From Candidatus Altimarinota bacterium (GTDB taxonomy: Bacteria; Patescibacteriota; Gracilibacteria; UBA4473), in NCBI GenBank assembly GCA_026982915.1, contig JALWQU010000113.1:1-5145 (forward strand): 5,145 bases of DNA, in the 5' to 3' direction. How positions within the stretch are numbered: position 1 is the stretch's first letter; every line of letters begins with the position of its first letter. The position numbers were made by a program, and so were the translations under genes. Below the pieces are notes generated by a model, which did no database searches, was not told the DNA's origin, and was given only the letters and a program-made list of their open reading frames with translations. Below are positions 1-5,129 of this stretch, piece by piece.

Positions 1-1
1 G

Positions 2-193
2 TTAAAAAAAGCCCGAGAAGTTGCCAAAGAACGGCTGAATGAGCAGCAAATAAAGGCCAAATCACAATATCAAGCCGATATAGAAGTCGCTAAAAAAGAA
101 GTAGCCAATTTGGAAAAAGAAGCGGAAAAGAAACAATCAAAAGTTTTGGACGCCGCGGAAAACTTCTTCATCAGCGATTGTTGTGCGGCGTAA
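2..193 (+). CDS. C-terminal fragment of a coiled-coil protein, probable V/A-type ATPase peripheral-stalk subunit (G/H type)
   Basis: The frame is open from the left window edge to a TAA at 191-193, so only the last 63 residues are present and the start is missing. The visible part is almost entirely Lys, Glu, Ala and Gln, with no proline or glycine. Examples are KKAREVAKERLNEQQ near the edge and EVANLEKEAEKKQSKVL near the end, which indicates one long amphipathic helix. It ends in FFISDCCAA, and the paired cysteines beside the stop are unusual. Peripheral-stalk G/H subunits of V/A-type ATPases are short helical proteins of about 100 residues that pair with subunit E and tie the catalytic head to subunit I. 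In some bacterial and archaeal operons they are encoded directly before subunit I, as here with a 28-base gap. The assignment rests on composition and this neighbourhood, because low-complexity helices carry little family signal. Subunit E or an unrelated coiled coil cannot be excluded. Confidence 0.55.
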   Translation, partial: LKKAREVAKERLNEQQIKAKSQYQADIEVAKKEVANLEKEAEKKQSKVLDAAENFFISDCCAA

Positions 194-221
194 GGTTAGT
201 GACTAAAAACTCTTTAATAAA

Positions 222-2219
222 ATGGCAAAAGTTAAACTTCAAAAAATACGAATCACGGGGATGAAAAAGCACTATAAGATCCTTATGCAGGAGCTTCATC
301 GACAAGGGGTCCTTGAAGTGGTAGAGTCCGAAGCTTTTTTGTCACAATCCAATAAAAAAGTAGAATCCCATTTTGGGGACTTTGATCTTGCAAGAATAAC
401 CTTTGCGCTTGATTTTTTGGCACCTTACGAGGCTAAAAAATCAAAACTAGCAAGTATGCTTTCGGGCGGAAAATTGATCCTGACAGAAACTGAAGCCAAA
501 GAACGGCTAGAGGCCTTTTCCCCAGAATCAGAATCTGTTATTGAGGCTTGTGAAAAGCTAGAGGAAAAACGCGTTCGAGCTCAAAATGAGCTGGCTAAAA
601 TACCCGAAAAAGAAGCCCTTCTTCGACATCTGTCCTCACTCGGAACAACGATAAGATCTGACTACACAACCGCCAGAACCAAAACATGGGTGGGGAAAGT
701 AACGGTTACAGAAGAGGAGGCTTTTGCGGCGGCTATCGCTACAGAATCAAACCTTGTTGATATTCAAATTCTAGACCGTGATAAAAAAAGCGCTTACTTT
801 CGAGTAACGGCATTTGAATCGTTTATTACCAAAACACAAACGACGCTTCACGCCTTTAATGCGGAAGTTTTTGAGCTCAAAAGTTCCTTAGAGGATTTTT
901 TAGAAACTGATCCAGAAGTAGCTCTTTCGAGTATTTTACGGCAAAAAGTTGATCTTGAAGCTCGTCTTGAAAAATATGAGATAAAAGCTAAAGAACTGGC
1001 TAAAAATCTTGATGATCTTCGGATCCTTTTTGATTACAATGCGTGGCGAAAAACTAAAAATGATCTTCAGCATAAAATCTTTCTTTCAGAAAGTGTTTTT
1101 GCCTTTGAGGCGTGGATGCCAAAAGGGGCTTATTCAACGCTTGAAAAATGGATTAAGCATGTTTTTGTTGGGGAGGTGGCGATTGAGAAGATCAGAAAAG
1201 AAGCCGACGAATCTACGCCAGTTTTACTGGAAAACGCGCCGGGGATCGATTCCTTTGAATCGGTGACAGAAATGTATGATATGCCCGGGAACAAGGACAC
1301 CGATCCAACGCGATTTGTGGCTCTGTTTTTCCCATTTTTCTTCGGGCTTTGTCTTTCGGATGTGGGTTATGGATCCATTCTTTTTTTGGTGGCCTCTTTA
1401 TTTTTGATGTTTGGAACCTTTGAAAAAGAAGTTAAAAAAATGCTGTGGATGCTCGTTATCTGTGGTGGAGCAGCTATTATTGGCGGGGTTGCTTTAGGGG
1501 GTTACTTTGGAATAGATCCAGAACATGCGCCGGCTTTCTTGCTCAATGAAGCGGGACAATTTCGAGGTCAAATTCTCAACCCAACGGGGGAACCGATTAG
1601 GCTTCTTATTCTAGCACTTAGTCTTGGGGTTATGCAGATTCTTGTGGGGCTCGCTATTGCGTTCTTTGTAAAAATTAAACGAAAAAAATATATTGATGCT
1701 TTTGCTGACCACGGTGTTTGGTTTGCCTTTCTCGTTTCGGTTATGGTCTTTGGGACGGCTTCTTTTACCGGGATTGATAAAGGTATGGCCTTGATGGCGT
1801 TGGAAGGGATTGTTATCCTGCTAGTACTGACACAAGGTCGATCACAAAAAAACTGGATTATGAAGTTTTTACTCGGTCTTTACGCGGTTTATGATGGGAT
1901 AACTTCTTACCTCTCAAATGTTCTTAGTTATGCGCGTCTTATGGCGTTGGCGATTGCGACAGGGGTGGTAGCGCTTGTGATGAACACCATTGGTCTGATG
2001 ATTTATGACATGATACCATCGCCTATTGTTGGTTTCATCGCGGCGACCTTTATCATTCTCTTTGGACACGCCTTAAATTTTGCTCTTTCTTTATTGGGGG
2101 CGTTTATTCATACCGCTCGTCTACAGTTTATTGAGTTTTTTGATAAGTTTTACACAGGTGGTGGTAAAAAATTCACCCCGTTTAAACGGGTTAAAAAGTA
2201 CTTATTTTTTAAGGGGTAG
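222..2219 (+). CDS. ntpI/atpI: V/A-type ATP synthase subunit I (membrane a-subunit homologue)
   Basis: This is the membrane stator of the V/A-type rotary ATPase. It provides the two ion half-channels against the c-ring, and its cytosolic arm holds the peripheral stalks. Its 665 residues match the family size (about 620-670). Residues 1-355 are soluble, largely helical and charged (for example 75-130 and 215-275). Residues 362-384 carry the family signature PTRFVALFFPFFFG followed by SDVGYG. Membrane segments lie near 365-379, 383-400, 407-429, 459-483, 498-516, 520-537, 566-592 and 600-627. Arg572 in LSYARLMAL matches the essential proton-path arginine (Vph1 R735). Arg633 in HTARLQFIEFFDKFY matches the second conserved arginine, and the tail GGGKKFTPF is typical. 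The ATG at 222 gives the expected family N-terminus (MAKVKLQKIRITGMKK) but has no Shine-Dalgarno sequence, only an A/T-rich leader. No frameshift is visible. No c-subunit gene follows; this appears to be the last gene of the operon. The direction of catalysis and the coupling ion (H+ or Na+) cannot be read from this gene. Confidence 0.96.
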   Translation: MAKVKLQKIRITGMKKHYKILMQELHRQGVLEVVESEAFLSQSNKKVESHFGDFDLARITFALDFLAPYEAKKSKLASMLSGGKLILTETEAKERLEAFSPESESVIEACEKLEEKRVRAQNELAKIPEKEALLRHLSSLGTTIRSDYTTARTKTWVGKVTVTEEEAFAAAIATESNLVDIQILDRDKKSAYFRVTAFESFITKTQTTLHAFNAEVFELKSSLEDFLETDPEVALSSILRQKVDLEARLEKYEIKAKELAKNLDDLRILFDYNAWRKTKNDLQHKIFLSESVFAFEAWMPKGAYSTLEKWIKHVFVGEVAIEKIRKEADESTPVLLENAPGIDSFESVTEMYDMPGNKDTDPTRFVALFFPFFFGLCLSDVGYGSILFLVASLFLMFGTFEKEVKKMLWMLVICGGAAIIGGVALGGYFGIDPEHAPAFLLNEAGQFRGQILNPTGEPIRLLILALSLGVMQILVGLAIAFFVKIKRKKYIDAFADHGVWFAFLVSVMVFGTASFTGIDKGMALMALEGIVILLVLTQGRSQKNWIMKFLLGLYAVYDGITSYLSNVLSYARLMALAIATGVVALVMNTIGLMIYDMIPSPIVGFIAATFIILFGHALNFALSLLGAFIHTARLQFIEFFDKFYTGGGKKFTPFKRVKKYLFFKG

Positions 2220-2224
2220 GTTGG

Positions 2225-2269
2225 CAAATCCCCCTAGCCCCCTTTCTCAATTGGGTATCAAAGGATTTG
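2225..2269. repeat. Decayed palindromic element, CAAATCC / GGATTTG ends
   Basis: A perfect 7-bp inverted repeat, CAAATCC (2225-2231) and GGATTTG (2263-2269), encloses a C-rich left arm (CCCCCTAGCCCCCTTT) and a short CAATTGGG right arm. From memory, C-rich palindromes of this kind (CCCCCTTT...AAAGGGGG) recur between genes in many bacteria, and here the G-rich right arm looks eroded. It starts 6 bases after the subunit I stop. An A-run follows rather than a T-run, so it is a poor intrinsic terminator on the + strand. It may still fold in the 3' end of the mRNA. Family membership is an inference. Confidence 0.4.
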
Positions 2270-2294
2270 AGGTTAAAAAAACAGAAAAAAATTT

Positions 2295-2396
2295 GTCATT
2301 CTGAGCTATTAGCACAACTTAAAACAGCGAAGAATCTCGTGGTTTACAGAAAAAAGATCCTTCACCACCTTTATGGTGTTTGAAGTTCAGGATGAC
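2295..2396 (+). repeat. Small inverted-repeat (MITE/REP-like) element, copy 1, complete
   Basis: This 102-bp element is bounded by GTCATTCTGA (2295-2304) and TCAGGATGAC (2387-2396), which are inverted repeats matching at 9 of 10 positions. Its first 66 bases are repeated at 2410-2475; counted from the T before the end (2294-2360 against 2409-2475), the copies match at 61 of 67 positions without gaps. Near the right end, CTTCACCA (2360-2367) can pair with TGGTG plus TGAAG (2374-2385) as a hairpin. Outside the ends are an A7 run on the left (2285-2291) and a T7 run on the right (2403-2409). Read from either strand, the element is therefore followed by a T-run. It encodes nothing, and lies between convergent genes where it could end transcription both ways. 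The sequence style (GTCATTCTGAG...GCGAAGAATCTC) resembles widespread intergenic palindromes known from many bacterial genomes. Confidence 0.65.
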
Positions 2397-2409
2397 TAGG
2401 AATTTTTTT

Positions 2410-2500
2410 GTCATTCTGAGCTAGTAGCGCAACATGAACCAGCGAAGAATCTCGTGGTTTACAGAAAAGAGATCCTGCTCGCCGGACGGGGTGTGTCGAG
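2410..2500 (+). repeat. Small inverted-repeat element, copy 2, right end diverged or lost
   Basis: The left 66 bases (2410-2475) are a direct repeat of copy 1, with five mismatches clustered between positions 15 and 30 and one near the end. The copies start 115 bp apart, and copy 2 begins right at the T-run that follows copy 1. After GATCCT the sequence diverges sharply and becomes GC-rich (GCTCGCCGGACGGGG). The expected right end TCAGGATGAC is absent, so the element is truncated or its right half was replaced. CTCG (2478-2481) and CGAG (2497-2500) could still form a weak hairpin. It ends at the same distance from the element start as the hairpin in copy 1. The boundary given at 2500 is approximate. 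Confidence 0.55.
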
Positions 2501-2537
2501 TTTGTGAACGTAAGTTAAAATAGACCAACCCCGTTCG
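2483..2537. repeat. Inverted repeat with a 35-base loop
   Basis: CGGACGGGGT (2483-2492) and ACCCCGTTCG (2528-2537) are complementary at 9 of 10 positions, and the odd pair is a G-T wobble. The arms are among the most GC-rich bases of an otherwise AT-rich gap, so the stem would be fairly strong. The loop contains no recognisable motif and no T-run follows directly, so it does not look like an intrinsic terminator. The left arm overlaps the diverged right half of repeat copy 2. It could be part of a different inserted element or a structured RNA, but a chance match is possible. Confidence 0.3.
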
Positions 2538-2579
2538 AAACGTTTTAATGGGGAATGAAAAAACATACACAAGAGGGGC

Positions 2580-2671
2580 GTCATCCTGAATTTATTTCAG
2601 GATCTAATTAGGTTGTTATTTGCCAATGATCGAGTGATTCGTCGCTAGATTCCGATATTCATCGGAATGAC
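2580..2671. repeat. Small inverted-repeat element, third member, two hairpins
   Basis: This 92-bp element has ends GTCATCCTGA (2580-2589) and TCGGAATGAC (2662-2671), inverted repeats at 8 of 10 positions and close to the ends of copy 1. Each end folds into its own perfect 8-bp hairpin. ATCCTGAA (2583-2590) pairs with TTCAGGAT (2596-2603) across a 5-base loop. ATTCCGAT (2649-2656) pairs with ATCGGAAT (2661-2668) across a 4-base loop. Between them, ATCTA (2602-2606) and TAGAT (2646-2650) are also complementary. Its interior is not similar to copies 1 and 2. It is followed by TAGGA plus T8, nearly the same flank as copy 1. It resembles the paired-hairpin intergenic repeats found in many bacteria. 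The second hairpin plus T8 could act as a weak + strand terminator. Confidence 0.55.
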
Positions 2672-2703
2672 ATAGGATTTTTTTTAAAAAAAATGTCTTG
2701 AGG

Positions 2704-2844
2704 ATGGATTCTAATGTGAGGAAAGAGTTGTCAGAAAAATGTGAAGCCGTGTTCAACACTGCTCCGGTAGGAGATCGCAAATTGAGCTTTATTGAAATAG
2801 TAAAGAAAGACAAAAACACAAAGCAAAGTTTCCCCGCTTTTTGA
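2704..2844 (+). other. Doubtful small ORF, 46 aa
   Basis: An ATG at 2704 opens a 46-codon frame ending in TGA at 2842-2844. The product would be hydrophilic and protein-like (begins MDSNVRKELSEKCEAVF, then NTAPVGDRKLSFIEIVKK). The frame is open upstream to a stop at 2668-2670, through the T8A8 run, so the ATG may not be the true beginning. AGG directly touches the ATG, too close to serve as a normal ribosome binding site. Its stop falls inside the hairpin assigned as the terminator of the minus-strand gene group. It could be a genuine small protein, the tail of a decayed gene, or chance. I do not recognise the sequence and lean towards decay or chance. Confidence 0.22.
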
Positions 2845-2856
2845 AAGAGGGGAACT
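2808..2856 (-). terminator. Intrinsic-terminator-like hairpin ending the minus-strand gene group
   Basis: Positions 2827-2856 form an imperfect hairpin. Outer arm AGTT (2827-2830) pairs with AACT (2853-2856), CCCC (2832-2835) with GGGG (2849-2852), and CTTT (2837-2840) with AAAG (2844-2847), around a 3-base loop. One bulged base (2831) and one mismatch (2836/2848) interrupt it. Read on the minus strand, the stem is followed at once by TTTGCTTTGTGTTTTTG, a U-rich tail. It lies 28 bases past the stop of the 169-aa gene, a normal terminator position. On the + strand a T7 run occurs only after a 15-base gap, so it might work in both directions but less well that way. Confidence 0.5.
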
Positions 2857-2884
2857 CAAGGGGTGTTATTTTTTTAATTTACCA

Positions 2885-3394
2885 CTACAACCCTTCTAGC
2901 TCATTCAAAATAGCCTCTTCGGACTGTGCCTCTTTGGCTTCCTCCTCGGCCTCCTTGGCTCGTAACTGGGCTTGTTTTTCCGCTCGTTTTCGGCCTTTTT
3001 CCTCCGCGATTCGGGCGGCAACGACGGGATCAACTTTTTTTTTATGGTACTTGGCCTCGATATCCGCGAGTTTTTGTCGCTCTCGGGTGAGAATATCTCG
3101 TAGTTTATCAATTTGCTCCTCGTTCATCACCTCCGTGAGGTTGAACCAGTATTGTCGTTCGGAGTCCTTCATGGATTCCGATCGCATGACAAGATCAATA
3201 AGCGGCTTATCCGTATCCACGAGTGGTTGTGGGATCTGGAAGTCCGTAATGGTCTTACCCGTTGGTGTTTTCAACTCAGCAAGAACGATCTGATCCGCAG
3301 TGGGGAATAGAGGCTTTGCTCCGCTATCATCGGATTGTCCGCCTTGCACGGCGGGATCTTGTTTGGTTGGGTCTTGGGTCGTTGGGTCGGTCAT
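2885..3394 (-). CDS. Hypothetical protein, 169 aa, disordered N-terminus and charged helical C-terminus
   Basis: Function unknown. Residues 1-30 are rich in Asp, Pro, Thr and Gln, with short DPT/QDP repeats, and are probably disordered. Residues 31-60 contain several prolines and may form a short extended region. Residues 64-116 look like a compact helical unit containing SESMKDSERQYWF and NEEQIDKLRDILTRE, including the aromatic cluster Tyr82-Trp83-Phe84. Residues 117-167 are a Lys/Glu/Ala/Arg-rich helix, probably coiled coil. There is no signal peptide and no membrane segment, so it should be cytosolic. The SM-x-D-x-ERQYWF-plus-helix pattern reminds me of small uncharacterised proteins in candidate-phylum genomes, but this is memory, not a search. 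The ATG at 3392-3394 follows an AATAAAAAA leader with no Shine-Dalgarno sequence. The gene has visibly higher GC than the 475-aa gene upstream. It ends in TAG, followed by a terminator-like hairpin. It may share a transcript with the 53-aa gene 62 bases upstream. Confidence 0.8.
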   Translation of the reverse strand: MTDPTTQDPTKQDPAVQGGQSDDSGAKPLFPTADQIVLAELKTPTGKTITDFQIPQPLVDTDKPLIDLVMRSESMKDSERQYWFNLTEVMNEEQIDKLRDILTRERQKLADIEAKYHKKKVDPVVAARIAEEKGRKRAEKQAQLRAKEAEEEAKEAQSEEAILNELEGL

Positions 3395-3456
3395 TTTTTT
3401 ATTGGTATTTTTTTAAATTGCCGTTTAAAGCTTTTTGTAAAATAGGCTTGCATCTA

Positions 3457-3618
3457 TTAATTTTCAAGATAGTTTTTAATTTCATCTATATTATTTGATT
3501 TTATATAGTTCCCCTTCATAATATCCAGTTCTGACTGAAGGTGATGAATGTTTGTCTGCATTTTTTGAATTTCTTCAAGAGATATAATGGGGGTACTTTT
3601 GGAAGTTGTATGACTCAT
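3457..3618 (-). CDS. Small hypothetical protein, 53 aa, helical
   Basis: An ATG at 3616-3618 (complement) opens 53 codons to TAA at 3457-3459. The product begins MSHTTSKSTPIISLEEIQKM and continues as a probable amphipathic helix (residues 13-35, including LEEIQKMQTNIHHLQSELD). A second short helix follows (residues 43-52, NIDEIKNYLE). A Ser/Thr-rich start followed by a heptad-like helix suggests a small coiled-coil or partner-binding protein. There is no membrane segment or signal peptide. The frame is closed upstream by a stop at 3658-3660 with no other ATG, so this start is the natural one, though no Shine-Dalgarno sequence precedes it. It fills most of the gap between its co-directional neighbours, 83 bases after the 475-aa gene and 62 before the 169-aa gene. 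A promoter-like sequence lies about 45 bases upstream. I do not recognise a family. The protein-like composition and position favour a real gene, but short length limits confidence. Confidence 0.5.
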   Translation of the reverse strand: MSHTTSKSTPIISLEEIQKMQTNIHHLQSELDIMKGNYIKSNNIDEIKNYLEN

Positions 3619-3669
3619 ATGGGAATGTGTTAATAGTTTTACTTTGTACTGTTGTGACTATTTGTTTTT

Positions 3670-3697
3670 ACTATAATGGTTGTATGGGGGAAATCAA
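3670..3697 (-). promoter_or_regulatory. Candidate sigma-70-type promoter for the 53-aa and 169-aa genes
   Basis: Read on the minus strand, TTGATT (3697-3692) and TATAGT (3675-3670) are separated by 16 bases. Each box differs from the consensus (TTGACA, TATAAT) at two or fewer positions. The start of transcription would be near 3662, giving a leader of roughly 45 bases before the 53-aa ATG. It begins 5 bases past the stop of the 475-aa gene, the expected place for a separate promoter. AT-rich gaps yield such matches by chance. Confidence 0.35.
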
Positions 3698-3701
3698 GTG
3701 G

Positions 3702-5129
3702 CTAAATTTTCTCCTTTATATATTTCAGGAGAGCGTCTAGATTTTGAAAGTTATCATCGGTAATTCCTCTACCACCACCTTTAACATGCATAAACTTATC
3801 AACAAAATATGGATTAACGGTCTTACCTGTTACAAGGTAAACATCTTCATCAAAGCCCCAATCATCTGATTTACGCTGGAACTCCATATAGTTAGTATTA
3901 GGGATTCCATCATGAAAGTATTTATTTAAAAGCTTTAGATCGTTCAGTGTAAGTTTTTTAAATCTACTTTTTTCATACTCATCTATGTACCTAAATAAAC
4001 TTTGCAGCGAACCACAAAATTCATTTCCATTAAGAAGGTCCGCTGGTATTGCTTCATCTGTTTCGAGTTTAATATGTTTACGGAAATATTTGTATGATGT
4101 TTCATTCAGACTATATCGAGCCATTGAATCTGTTTTAATGACCCCCAAGGCCGCCTCTGCTGATGATTGGTCAGTTATTTCATATGTTGCCATTTTAGCC
4201 TCGCCATCCTCCTCGCTCCCACTTACATACTGTAGAATCTCCTTGTCATCACTATTAGCAACACTGAGTTCATCCTGTAATGCTGCTATCTCCACGAGTG
4301 TCTTCCAGTCCAGGGAAAGTGTTCGGGCTAGTTTGATTTTATCGCTTGTACTTTTTAAAATATTATCGAGTTTTGTAAACTTAAGAGCGTATTTATCATT
4401 CTTAAGAAAGGTTTTCAATTTTTCCTGTGTGGGTTTTCCTCCTGCTGGCGTAGGAGTTAAGCCCTCAATTTTAACTCCAGTCCAGTTATATGAAGAGCTC
4501 AGAAGTGTATCAACATGGTCTTGAGTACTTTTTTCCTTTCTTCTGGTGGTCTCAACCCTTTGTTCAGCCTTATCATCCGCCGCTCTCTCTTCCTTAGTTT
4601 TAATCCCCGCCAATCGCTTATACTTCTTCATTTCCTCACTATCCTCTGCTAAATCTTTTCCACCGTTCCATATGCTTTTAATAGACTCCCAAAAACCTCT
4701 TAATGAAGACAATAATATTTCCATCCATGACGGCGATTCCTCTGGGGGTAGCTGATCCATCCACGCGTCAAAATCAAGGCTGTCAGGGCCTGTATTCTTG
4801 AGATATTTTATATATTTTTCTTCGTATTCTTCCCCCTTCCAGTGTTCTCCGACGGTCTTTAGTTTGTGCACGATTATTTCAGCATCTCGCTTAGCTTTTT
4901 GTCGTTCTTTGTAATTAGCGTCCTCGGGTGGTTCTGGCGATAGTAGACGAAAATGTGCCCGAATTTGAGTCATAGTTTTTTTCCCAAATAGATCATTAAC
5001 CGCCTTGTCTACTATATCTTCATAGGCTGAAAAACTAAGATTTCGGTATTTTTTAGGATCGGCAAGCATCTTTGTGATCTCAATTTCTTGTTCCCCAAGG
5101 ACCGCTCGTAATAATGGATTTTTACTCAT
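3702..5129 (-). CDS. Hypothetical protein, 475 aa, possibly 5'-incomplete
   Basis: Function unknown; I recognise no family. The sequence is hydrophilic with no signal peptide or clear membrane helix. Residues 1-60 are helical (NPLLRAVLGEQEIEITKML). Residues 63-70 are a Pro/Glu linker. Residues 118-155 are rich in tryptophan (Trp123, 135, 147 and 154). Within this, SWMEILLSSLRGFWESIKSIW (134-154) forms an amphipathic helix that could bind a membrane surface or a partner. Residues 160-205 are highly charged and probably coiled. TPTPAGGKPT (225-234) looks like a flexible linker. Residues 235-475 look folded, with Trp275 and Trp424, one cysteine (Cys372), aromatic-rich YLVTGKTVNPYFVDKF and a glycine turn VKGGGRG (449-455). 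I chose the ATG at 5127-5129. A GTG six bases upstream is possible, and the frame has no stop before the window edge, so a longer protein cannot be excluded. No Shine-Dalgarno sequence is visible. The gene is more AT-rich than the 169-aa gene. It ends in TAG. Confidence 0.8.
   Translation of the reverse strand: MSKNPLLRAVLGEQEIEITKMLADPKKYRNLSFSAYEDIVDKAVNDLFGKKTMTQIRAHFRLLSPEPPEDANYKERQKAKRDAEIIVHKLKTVGEHWKGEEYEEKYIKYLKNTGPDSLDFDAWMDQLPPEESPSWMEILLSSLRGFWESIKSIWNGGKDLAEDSEEMKKYKRLAGIKTKEERAADDKAEQRVETTRRKEKSTQDHVDTLLSSSYNWTGVKIEGLTPTPAGGKPTQEKLKTFLKNDKYALKFTKLDNILKSTSDKIKLARTLSLDWKTLVEIAALQDELSVANSDDKEILQYVSGSEEDGEAKMATYEITDQSSAEAALGVIKTDSMARYSLNETSYKYFRKHIKLETDEAIPADLLNGNEFCGSLQSLFRYIDEYEKSRFKKLTLNDLKLLNKYFHDGIPNTNYMEFQRKSDDWGFDEDVYLVTGKTVNPYFVDKFMHVKGGGRGITDDNFQNLDALLKYIKEKI

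Noticed and set aside
2080..2304. 74-codon + strand frame overlapping the 3' end of subunit I
   Set aside because: It is an out-of-frame shadow of the conserved C-terminus of subunit I that continues into the repeats.
2294..2475. CRISPR array
   Set aside because: There are only two direct repeat copies, 67 bp long and imperfect, with inverted ends on one of them. The sequence between them is the rest of the element, not a uniform spacer, and there are no cas genes.
2476..2579. tRNA or known structured RNA in the GC-rich patch of the gap
   Set aside because: No cloverleaf arms, TTCGA-type T-loop context or riboswitch core could be assembled. Only the one 10-bp inverted repeat is present.
2616..2819. 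67-codon minus-strand frame in the gap
   Set aside because: It runs through the third repeat element and the T8A8 run, so much of its product is translated repeat sequence. It also overlaps the proposed terminator tail.
2841..3293. 150-codon + strand frame opposite the 169-aa gene
   Set aside because: It is rich in Ser, Ala, Arg and Cys, the typical antisense shadow of a Glu/Ala/Lys-rich helical gene. The minus-strand reading has a coherent domain layout and a terminator.
3672..3677. TATAAT box on the + strand
   Set aside because: There is no acceptable -35 box at 16-18 bases and no + strand gene follows. The same bases fit a minus-strand promoter better.
3985..4524. 179-codon + strand frame inside the 475-aa gene
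   Set aside because: Its Ser/Leu-rich composition is typical of an antisense shadow. The minus-strand frame is far longer and has ordinary protein composition.
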